Source: an uncultured Bacteroidales bacterium (GTDB lineage Bacteria > Bacteroidota > Bacteroidia > Bacteroidales > Muribaculaceae). From it: a stretch of DNA of 7,554 nucleotides. Both the position numbers and the translations under genes were made by a program. Positions 1 to 5,552 of this stretch are shown in pieces. How positions within the stretch are numbered: the stretch's first letter is position 1; each line of letters begins with the position of its first letter. Location of the stretch: NCBI GenBank assembly GCA_900547755.1, contig URIC01000062.1, positions 1-7,554 of the forward strand, given 5' to 3'. The notes under the pieces are model-generated. The model did not search any database and was not told the DNA's origin. It saw only the letters and a list, made by a program, of their open reading frames with translations.

Positions 1-84
1 TCAGCGTTCGAGCCATGCTTTATTGCCATATTTGAGTTTTATCGGACAGCAATAATTATCTTAACCCAATCTTCTTCCTATAGC

Positions 85-115
85 CACCCCCTTATGCCAA
101 GTCATACAGGGGGTG
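85..115. repeat. Stem-loop, 12 bp with one bulge
   Basis: CACCCCCTTATG (85-96) pairs with CATACAGGGGGTG (103-115), leaving C107 bulged and a six-base loop, CCAAGT. The stem is GC-rich at its base. No T-run follows on either strand, so it does not look like an intrinsic terminator. It is more likely a structured RNA element or the remnant of an inverted repeat. The structure is read directly from the sequence; its function is unknown. Confidence 0.5.
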
Positions 116-142
116 TGTCCTTTACACCGATAACCCGGACAC
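115..142. repeat. Short inverted repeat GTGTCC/GGACAC
   Basis: GTGTCC (115-120) is the exact reverse complement of GGACAC (137-142), with a 16-base spacer. It shares base 115 with the stem-loop to its left, so the two structures sit back to back or compete. Six-base arms are short enough to arise by chance, so this is a weak call on its own. Confidence 0.3.
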
Positions 143-190
143 CTATACCCATATCTTCCAAGAGACTGTCAATAAAAATCCACGAAACAA

Positions 191-222
191 ACGGAGCAGG
201 ATTCATGTGAATCCTGCTCCGT
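191..222 (-). terminator. Intrinsic terminator of the exb-tonB operon
   Basis: ACGGAGCAGGATTCA (191-205) and TGAATCCTGCTCCGT (208-222) form a perfect 15-bp inverted repeat around a two-base centre, which in RNA would be a 14-bp stem with a tetraloop. Read leftward, the stem is followed by TTGTTTCGTG, a short interrupted T-run. It begins 26 bases after the tonB stop codon, where a leftward operon should end. No comparable T-run follows on the plus strand, so leftward termination is the better reading. Confidence 0.8.
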
Positions 223-248
223 ATATCAATGGGCTATATGCCTTGGAA

Positions 249-1127
249 TCAGTGCTGGAGTTTGAAGACCACGGGCAGTGTGAACTTGGAGCGTACCGCT
301 ACACCGTTGTTCTTACCGGGCTGCCACTTGGGCATCCTCTTCACTACTCGTACGGCTTCACGGTCAAGGTCCTTGTCGACACCACGGGCGACAGTAACCT
401 GTGAAATGGAACCGTCTTTCTCAACCACGAACTGTACAATCACCTTACCTTCCACATTGTTGGCAGCTGCCACTTCGGGATATTTAAGGTTCTTTGCAAG
501 CCAGCTGTTAAGAGCGCCATGGCCGCCGGGGAACTGAGCCTGCTGCTCTACTGCCTCGAAAATCTTCTCGGGTTCGGGCTTCTTGGGCTCGGGTTTAGGT
601 TCTACCTTCGGAGGCTCGGGCGGAGCGATGATGTCTTTAGTAGCATTCTGCACTGCAGACACATCAATTCTACCTTCCTTGTCTATATTGCCAATCTGCG
701 CCTGGTTATCCTGAACTTCGGTAACGTTTTTCACTTCTTTGTCCTTGTCAGGTTTCTCGACGATGGCAATCTCGGTCATCTGCTGGGAGGCGACATCTTC
801 CTCTACAGGCTGGTCTTCAGGTTCGGGTTCTTCGTATTTAACCTCTTCCTCCTCCTCTTCTTCTTCGACTTCAGCTTCCGCTTCAATGATTACCTCGCTC
901 ATGTCGGCACCCTGAGCGGCCTCTTCGGCCTCTTTCATTTCCCGATAAGCTATATAGCTATACACAGAGATAGCTACAGCGATAAGCAGGACGATGATGC
1001 CGAGGATAGCCCACAAGTGGCGTTTCGTACTCTTCTTACGAAGCTGATATGCACCGAATTCTTTGTTCTTACCTTCAAATATAAGGTCACGCCATTCGGC
1101 TGACGTTAGATTTACTCCTCTTGCCAT
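249..1127 (-). CDS. tonB: Energy transducer TonB, Bacteroidota type
   Basis: TonB spans the periplasm and passes energy from ExbB/ExbD to outer-membrane TonB-dependent transporters. The 292-residue product starts with a cytoplasmic segment (about 1-36) bearing the Bacteroidota-typical EWRDLIFEGKNKEFGAYQLR, followed by one membrane helix at about 39-60. A very acidic stretch follows (about 78-111, with eight consecutive Glu at 88-95), then a charged linker and a Pro/Glu/Lys-rich segment (168-188). The C-terminal TonB domain covers about 196-292 and shows QFPGG, LKYPEVA, GKVIVQFVVEKDG and the RMPKWQPG motif. Overall length and order fit this family. It is the last gene of the operon, 42 bases after the second exbD gene, and a strong hairpin follows it. 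The ATG at 1127 is preferred because the conserved N-terminus begins there. The first ExbD-like partner cannot be told apart functionally from the second. Confidence 0.93.
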   Translation of the reverse strand: MARGVNLTSAEWRDLIFEGKNKEFGAYQLRKKSTKRHLWAILGIIVLLIAVAISVYSYIAYREMKEAEEAAQGADMSEVIIEAEAEVEEEEEEEEVKYEEPEPEDQPVEEDVASQQMTEIAIVEKPDKDKEVKNVTEVQDNQAQIGNIDKEGRIDVSAVQNATKDIIAPPEPPKVEPKPEPKKPEPEKIFEAVEQQAQFPGGHGALNSWLAKNLKYPEVAAANNVEGKVIVQFVVEKDGSISQVTVARGVDKDLDREAVRVVKRMPKWQPGKNNGVAVRSKFTLPVVFKLQH

Positions 1128-1169
1128 AATTCAAATAGTCTTTTTATCGGTTAATAAATCTAACATACA

Positions 1170-1919
1170 TTATTTATTACGAGCTCGGAAGTCCTTGAGA
1201 AGTGCCTCATCGACGGGTGTGATGTTATCAATCTGATATTTTGCAATCTGGTTGATTTGCATCTCGTCCAACAGGCTTACGAGGCTACCGTAGGGGGCAG
1301 CACCTGTGGCCTTGATGATGATGACGGGCTTGTGCTCGATGGTCTCATCGTTACGTATAACGGTAGAGATGCTATCGAACTCAGCTTTCTCAATTTCTTT
1401 GTTCTTGAACTTTTCACGCAGGTCAGCCATCTTGTCCAGGGTCTCCTTATTACGCTTCTCAATAAAGGCGCGTATTCCTTCGGGGCCTTTGTCAAAAGAG
1501 GCTTTAACAATTTTCTCCTTACCGGCGGGCATAGTCACCAGAACATTCTCAAGGTCGGAGTCGTCCACAATAGAGACGCCATCCAAATCCTTGGGCATAC
1601 CTACATAGTAGTAAACCTCGGGAGTCACAACACCATTGACGGAGTCAACTTCGCCGGCGGCGTTACGTTTAGCGTCCAAAATAATAGTGACGGCATCATC
1701 CTTGGAGGCCTGGTTCTTCTGCTCCGTATTGAGGTTCTCACGGTTGGAGGGGAGTACGATGTTCATGGTCTGAGTCTTAATCATCGTCGTACAAAGCATG
1801 AAGAATGTTATGAGCAACATGTTCATGTCAACCATCGGGGTAAAGTCCACACGGATGGTCATTTTCTTCTGGTGGCATTTGCCTTTGCCGTTGCCACCGC
1901 CATTTTCAATCTGTGCCAT
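1170..1919 (-). CDS. exbD: ExbD-family biopolymer transport protein, second copy
   Basis: ExbD subunits sit inside the ExbB pentamer and couple ion flow to TonB. This 249-residue protein has a Gly/Lys-rich cytoplasmic N-terminus (about 1-20), then the motif VDFTPMVDMNMLLITFFML, with one membrane helix at about 28-48. Asp31 sits where the essential membrane Asp (Asp25 of E. coli ExbD) is found. The periplasmic part begins with strand-like VTIILDAKR (77-85) and ends with KPVIIIKATGAAPYGSLVSLLDEM (197-220), the usual ExbD core. Between them lie roughly 110 extra residues, including a highly charged, probably helical segment at about 148-182. Classical ExbD is about 140 residues, so this copy is enlarged. 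The start lies 6 bases after the preceding exbD stop, which indicates tight co-transcription and possibly coupled translation. Confidence 0.9.
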   Translation of the reverse strand: MAQIENGGGNGKGKCHQKKMTIRVDFTPMVDMNMLLITFFMLCTTMIKTQTMNIVLPSNRENLNTEQKNQASKDDAVTIILDAKRNAAGEVDSVNGVVTPEVYYYVGMPKDLDGVSIVDDSDLENVLVTMPAGKEKIVKASFDKGPEGIRAFIEKRNKETLDKMADLREKFKNKEIEKAEFDSISTVIRNDETIEHKPVIIIKATGAAPYGSLVSLLDEMQINQIAKYQIDNITPVDEALLKDFRARNK

Positions 1920-1925
1920 CTGTTT

Positions 1926-2666
1926 TTACTCCTCTTGTTTAAGCGCAGTGACAAGAATAAACTTATTCCTACCAATGGTCTGCATGTTATCCATAACCAT
2001 GTGGACTATGTCAAACGGCGTTGACTGGTCAGCCTTGAGCGAGAAACCCGTACCCTCGAGTATGTGCTGTTTGAGCATATCGTTGGAGGTCTTCGTCACG
2101 GCAGTAATCCACATCTGAAATTCTGTACATCCGCTCTGGTTGTTGGAACGACGGATTTTCTCTTTTCTCTCCTCGGAAAGAACTTCGATAGGAATACCGG
2201 TCTTCTTTCCCTGAGCTTCTTCTTTGCCGCCAAGCCAAGAGTCCTGTTCTTCAGAAGAAGCGCTCAGGAAGGCAGGCAGCTGTTCGAAGGGAACACCGAA
2301 AGCGCCGAGCTTAGTGAAGGCTTTTACCTGCTCTTGTGAGAATTTCACGTCCTTGCCCTTTTGCGCCTTGTACTCCTGCTGCATATTCATCAGGAGTTCT
2401 TCGCGCATAGCGGCATTGGATGCTTCCTGTGTGGTGTCGTTGTTCATGGTAATCCAGACTTTTCCCTGGGGGTTTACCAGGATTTCCACCACGTTGTTCA
2501 TGGGCATCTCGTCTGTGGAAATAGACGGAGGTGTAGTTGCCTGATAAGGCTCCTTTGCCAAGAACGTAGAAGTCAACATGAAGAAGGTCAGCAGAAGCAC
2601 AGTCACGTCACTCATCGCGGTCATATCGATGAATGTGCTCTTTTTGTTTTGTTTTACTCTTCCCAT
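1926..2666 (-). CDS. exbD: ExbD-family biopolymer transport protein, first copy
   Basis: This 246-residue ExbD-family subunit has a short basic cytoplasmic tail (1-10) and then FIDMTAMSDVTVLLLTFFML, giving one membrane helix at about 18-38. Asp20 matches the essential membrane Asp of ExbD; the common TPM before it is TAM here. The periplasmic region opens with VVEILVNPQGKVWI (59-72) and closes with FSLKADQSTPFDIVHMVMDNM and the strand KFILVTAL (208-242), the normal ExbD core. About 130 residues of unrecognised sequence are inserted between, including LPAFLSASSEEQDSWLGG. It differs strongly from the downstream ExbD, so this is an ancient pair and not a recent duplication. The likely role is to form mixed or alternative ExbB/ExbD motor complexes with its neighbours. 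The ATG at 2666 follows an A/T-rich leader without a Shine-Dalgarno sequence. Confidence 0.9.
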   Translation of the reverse strand: MGRVKQNKKSTFIDMTAMSDVTVLLLTFFMLTSTFLAKEPYQATTPPSISTDEMPMNNVVEILVNPQGKVWITMNNDTTQEASNAAMREELLMNMQQEYKAQKGKDVKFSQEQVKAFTKLGAFGVPFEQLPAFLSASSEEQDSWLGGKEEAQGKKTGIPIEVLSEERKEKIRRSNNQSGCTEFQMWITAVTKTSNDMLKQHILEGTGFSLKADQSTPFDIVHMVMDNMQTIGRNKFILVTALKQEE

Positions 2667-2719
2667 ATTGCTATTAACTTAATTTGGTTTGTGGGGTTGT
2701 AGTGAATACTATCCGCAGA

Positions 2720-3595
2720 TTAGTGTGTCGCGGAGAATGTAGCTACGATTGAGAAACCAACTTCGTCGATAGCGTAGGTGAGGTTGTCGATTTTGTTTGT
2801 ATAGAAGTTGTAAGAGATAACGGCGAGAGCACCTGTTGCGATACCGGTAGCGGTATTGATAAGGGCCTCGGAGATACCGGTTGACAGCTGAGTGGCGTCA
2901 GGAGCACCTGAGTTGGCAAGAGCCTGGAAAGACTTAATCATACCGAGCACTGTACCGAGAAGACCGACCAGAGTACCGAGAGTAGTCAGGGTAGCCACAA
3001 TGGGGAGGTTCTGCTGCAGAGAAGGCATCTCGAGGGCTGTGGCCTCTTCAACCTCGTTGCGGAGGGTAGTGAGCTTCTGCTCCTTGCTGAGAGTGGTGTT
3101 GGCATCCATCTCTTTGTAGCGTACGAGTGTGTTGTAGACAACTGATGCTACAGAACCTTTCTGATCCTTGCAACGCTTCATTGCGGCGTCGATGTTGTTG
3201 GCTGCGAGATCAGCCTTGATGTCAGCGACAAATTTGGCGATGGAGCCGGTTCCCTTGGCGCTCTTCAGGGCGATAGCACGCTCTACAGAGAGGACGATAA
3301 CGGTGAGGAAGAGGGTCTGGAGGATAGGCACGATGATACCGCCCTTGAAGATGGTACCAACGAGATCAAGCGGGTGGGCTTTGGCGAATTCCTCGGGAGC
3401 GAACCACATTGATGCGCCCTCAAAACCTTCAGCGTCGAAGTGGGAGGGGTTACCGAAAACGAAGAGGAAGAGGATAACGGCTACAACGAAGCATGCGATG
3501 ATAACCAAAAAAGCGTTCTTGATTCCACGAACGTTGCTACCGGGCTTAACGGCAGCGGCGTTGCGCTGGGGAGCGTTAGGCTTTTGAGTTTCCAT
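2720..3595 (-). CDS. exbB: MotA/TolQ/ExbB proton channel family protein
   Basis: ExbB forms the inner-membrane pentameric channel that uses ion-motive force to energise TonB. The 291-residue product has an extra N-terminal membrane helix at about 27-48. The standard three helices follow at about 85-104, 195-220 and 245-263. The family signature is clear in TLTTLGTLVGLLGTVLGMI (202-220) and in LSTGISEALINTATGIATG (237-255), which line the channel in relatives. The large loop at about 105-190 is cytoplasmic by homology, as in ExbB. It is the first gene of the operon, 53 bases before exbD, and is preceded by a long leader with a consensus promoter. The frequent use of GCT, GTT, AAC and AAG codons suggests strong expression, but I did not calculate this. 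A MotA or TolQ role is less likely because tonB and exbD follow. Confidence 0.93.
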   Translation of the reverse strand: METQKPNAPQRNAAAVKPGSNVRGIKNAFLVIIACFVVAVILFLFVFGNPSHFDAEGFEGASMWFAPEEFAKAHPLDLVGTIFKGGIIVPILQTLFLTVIVLSVERAIALKSAKGTGSIAKFVADIKADLAANNIDAAMKRCKDQKGSVASVVYNTLVRYKEMDANTTLSKEQKLTTLRNEVEEATALEMPSLQQNLPIVATLTTLGTLVGLLGTVLGMIKSFQALANSGAPDATQLSTGISEALINTATGIATGALAVISYNFYTNKIDNLTYAIDEVGFSIVATFSATH

Positions 3596-3820
3596 AACTT
3601 GATAGTACTTTTAAAATTTGAATTTGTTAATAATGATAGTTTTTTCCTTTTTGATGTGGGGCGATGACCGGTAAGAAGAGCCAACGCCCTGATTAGTCTT
3701 TTTCCTGGTCCGCAGGCAGACACCAATCGGCTCCGCGGTGGAGGGGGAGGAGGATAGTGTCGGGTTGTTGTGATAATCGCGATCCCTTTTTGAAACCGGA
3801 TATTACTCCATGGCAAAAGC
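3596..3820 (-). promoter_or_regulatory. Long 5' leader of the exb-tonB operon
   Basis: If transcription starts just after the promoter at 3827-3857, the exbB mRNA carries about 225 untranslated bases. The distal part is GC-rich with possible short stems: 3659-3663 with 3685-3689 (GGGCG/CGCCC), CCTG/CAGG at about 3704-3715 and CTCC/GGAG at 3731-3743. The last 60 bases before the ATG are A/T-rich with no Shine-Dalgarno sequence, as is normal in Bacteroidota. I recognise no known riboswitch class. The plus-strand frame across this region is not gene-like. Confidence 0.4.
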
Positions 3821-3826
3821 TTTCTG

Positions 3827-3857
3827 CAAAATTATCATTTGTTTTTCAACTGACAAA
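3827..3857 (-). promoter_or_regulatory. Promoter of exbB-exbD-exbD-tonB
   Basis: Read leftward there is TTTG (3857-3854), a 19-base spacer and TAATTTTG (3834-3827). This is an exact fit to the Bacteroidota vegetative promoter, a TTTG box near -33 and TAnnTTTG near -7. Transcription would start around 3820, about 225 bases before the exbB ATG. The match is visible in the sequence; activity is inferred. Confidence 0.7.
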
Positions 3858-4020
3858 ATTTTTCCTAATTATTTTTTTGAATCGCCGCCAACTTCCTCTT
3901 TTCAAGTCAGAGCCCTCAAAAATGGCCGCCAAACGGGGCTGCGATTCACTTCCTAAACGACATCCAAAACCCAAAAATTATGCCCCCGAAAAATTTTATC
4001 GGTTTTTTTCATTTTATTAA
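3858..4020. other. Divergent intergenic spacer, AT-rich
   Basis: This is the spacer between the leftward exb promoter and the rightward nqr promoter. It is AT-rich with T-runs (around 3882-3888 and 4003-4009) and A-runs. A plus-strand frame of 87 codons (3757-4020) crosses it, but its composition is not protein-like and no family is recognisable. I see no gene, RNA gene or clear operator here. Its T/A-tracts could bend DNA or act as upstream elements for either promoter. Confidence 0.5.
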
Positions 4021-4051
4021 TAAAGGGTTACAGAAATTATCACTACCTTTG
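4021..4051 (+). promoter_or_regulatory. Promoter of the nqr operon
   Basis: TACCTTTG at 4044-4051 is an exact TAnnTTTG -7 box. Nineteen bases upstream, at 4021-4024, the sequence is TAAA, a weak match to the TTTG -33 box. Transcription would start near 4057, leaving a leader of about 108 bases before the nqrA ATG. The weak -33 box would suit a regulated or moderate promoter. No other TAnnTTTG is better placed between the divergent genes. Confidence 0.6.
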
Positions 4052-4065
4052 TGGTCGAAATCGGC

Positions 4066-4089
4066 AATTAGGGAAATATTTCCGTAATT
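4066..4089. promoter_or_regulatory. 24-bp imperfect palindrome in the nqr leader
   Basis: AATTA-G-GGAAATATTTCC-G-TAATT is symmetrical except for one G/G pair on each side of a perfect 12-bp core (GGAAATATTTCC, 4072-4083). It lies about 10 to 30 bases after the predicted nqr start site. That position fits a repressor operator on DNA, and a leader hairpin in RNA is also possible. It is not followed by a T-run, so it is not a terminator. The symmetry is seen directly; the regulator is unknown. Confidence 0.5.
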
Positions 4090-4164
4090 CATCCAGGAAA
4101 CCCGTGTCTTTCCAAACAATACATCTACTGTAGAAACCAAATAGATTACACCTATAATAAATCA

Positions 4165-5511
4165 ATGAGCATCGGAATAAAAGTAAAGAAAGGTCTTGAC
4201 ATCCACCTGGCCGGCGGCATACCCGCCGACGCAAAGGAGACGGAATGTCGATGCGCCACGGTGGCAATCGTCCCCGATGACTTCACCGGTCTTATCCCCA
4301 AGATGGAACTGCGGGAAGGGGACACGGTGAAATCAGGCCAGCCTCTTTTCCACAGCAAACTCGACGAGAGACTGAAAATCACGAGCCCCGTTTCAGGAAC
4401 AGTCAAGGCCGTGGTCAGAGGGGAAAGGCGCAAGATTTTGCGCGTCGTAGTCGAAGCCGGAGCCGGAGAGGCTGTCCGCTTCGATGTCAAAGGTTCCCTT
4501 TCAGACAAGACTTCGGCGCGTGAAGCGCTCCTTGCCTCCGGCTTGTGGGCAATGCTTCGCCAGCGCCCTTATGACATCGTGCCTGCCGCCGATGCCCGTT
4601 TCCGCGACATATTCGTCAGCGGTTTCGACTCCGCTCCTCTCGCCTGGAACAAGTCTTCATATTCCAAAGAAGACATCAAAGCCCTTGAAGCCGGGGTGAA
4701 ACTCCTGTCTCTCCTGTCAGAGGGGAAAGTCTATGTCAGCCGCCGTCCGGATTCCGCGCTCCCCGATCTCGCCGGAGCAGAGATGCTTGACATCACAGGC
4801 CCCCACCCCGCATCCAATGTCGGGACCGCAATCGCAGCCGTGAAGCCGGTAAACAAAGGAGAAACCGTAGGATGCCTCGACATCGAGACATTGCGCCGCA
4901 TCGGCAATCTCGCCCTCACAGGCACTGTCGACTTCTCAACCACAGTAGCCGTGACAGGTTCAGAGGTGAAGAACCCCTCACTGGTGACAACTGTCATCGG
5001 AGCCGAGATGTCCGCCCTGTTGAAAGACAACCTCACGGATGACGGCCGCAACAAACGCATCATCTCAGGAAATGTCCTCACCGGAACCGCTGTCCCCGCC
5101 GACGGCTACCTCTGCTTCCCCTACCGCCAGGTGACCGTCATCCCCGAAGGTGACGATGTGGCCGAATTCATGGGATGGGCATCGTTCTCCCCCAAGAAGC
5201 AAAGCACGAGTCCCACATTCCCCGGCCATTTCCTCTCCCGCAAGCTTTTCAAGCCCGACGCACGTCTGCTCGGAGGGCGCAGGGCGATGATTATGAGTGG
5301 GGAATATGACAAGGTCTTCCCGATGGACATCCTCCCTGAATATCTCATCAAGGCGATTCTGGCGAAAGACATCGACCGTATGGAACAGCTCGGCATCTAC
5401 GAAGTGGCTCCCGAAGACTTCGCTCTGGCCGAATACGCCGACACCTCGAAACTCGAGCTGCAGAAAATCGTAAGGGAAGGTCTCGACTACCTCCGCAAGG
5501 AGCTGTCCTGA
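4165..5511 (+). CDS. nqrA: Na+-translocating NADH:quinone oxidoreductase subunit A
   Basis: NqrA is the cytoplasmic subunit of Na+-NQR that lies near the quinone site; the complex oxidises NADH, reduces quinone and exports Na+. The 448-residue product matches the usual NqrA length. Visible family features are KKGLDIHLAGG at the N-terminus (8-18), VPDDFTGLIPKM (36-47), SPVSGTV with RGERRKIL (74-92), the GPHPASNVGT motif (212-221), AVTGSEVKNPS (262-272), SGNVLTG (301-307), VIPEGDDVAEFMGW (325-338) and the C-terminal MIMSGEYDKVFPMDILPEYL (375-394), followed by LGIYEVAPEDFALAEY. It has no membrane helix, as expected. It is the first gene of the operon and has no Shine-Dalgarno sequence. The ATG at 4165 gives the family N-terminus. 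Its C-ending codon preference is stronger than in the leftward operon. Confidence 0.97.
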   Translation: MSIGIKVKKGLDIHLAGGIPADAKETECRCATVAIVPDDFTGLIPKMELREGDTVKSGQPLFHSKLDERLKITSPVSGTVKAVVRGERRKILRVVVEAGAGEAVRFDVKGSLSDKTSAREALLASGLWAMLRQRPYDIVPAADARFRDIFVSGFDSAPLAWNKSSYSKEDIKALEAGVKLLSLLSEGKVYVSRRPDSALPDLAGAEMLDITGPHPASNVGTAIAAVKPVNKGETVGCLDIETLRRIGNLALTGTVDFSTTVAVTGSEVKNPSLVTTVIGAEMSALLKDNLTDDGRNKRIISGNVLTGTAVPADGYLCFPYRQVTVIPEGDDVAEFMGWASFSPKKQSTSPTFPGHFLSRKLFKPDARLLGGRRAMIMSGEYDKVFPMDILPEYLIKAILAKDIDRMEQLGIYEVAPEDFALAEYADTSKLELQKIVREGLDYLRKELS

Positions 5512-5552
5512 CAATCTCCCGTTTATTTGAAAACCATAAAAACAACATAGCG

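Larger units (their letters stand above)
1..190. other. Non-coding left edge with no convincing gene
   Basis: No convincing gene lies here. On the minus strand one frame is open from base 60 to a TGA at bases 3-1 (19 codons, last residues KAWLER), but a TAA at 63-61 closes it upstream and it has no ATG. Another minus-strand frame at 152-102 encodes only 16 residues (MGIGVRVIGVKDTPPV). The stretch contains two adjacent stem-loops, listed separately, and the minus-strand word TGTCCG twice (near 136-141 and 43-48). It could be the decayed end of a mobile element, a structured RNA or plain spacer; the sequence alone does not decide. Confidence 0.5.

Noticed and set aside
6..20. GTTCGAGCC-like sequence resembling a tRNA T-arm
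   Set aside because: The flanking bases do not pair into a T-stem, and no acceptor, anticodon or D-arm can be assembled near it.
85..115. Stem-loop as a second terminator
   Set aside because: Neither strand has a T-run after the stem, so intrinsic termination is unlikely.
519..1103. 194-codon plus-strand frame opposite tonB
   Set aside because: It is a mirror of the acidic and Pro/Lys-rich tonB codons, giving a Leu/Phe-rich product with no recognisable domain; the minus strand has a clear TonB.
1257..2024. 255-codon plus-strand frame opposite the second exbD
   Set aside because: Long, but antisense to a clear ExbD with its membrane motif. The His/Val/Leu-rich product resembles no family I know, and it starts and ends without regard to gene boundaries.
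3757..4020. 87-codon plus-strand frame in the divergent spacer
   Set aside because: It overlaps the exb promoter, has low-complexity Lys/Phe/Pro composition and no family resemblance.
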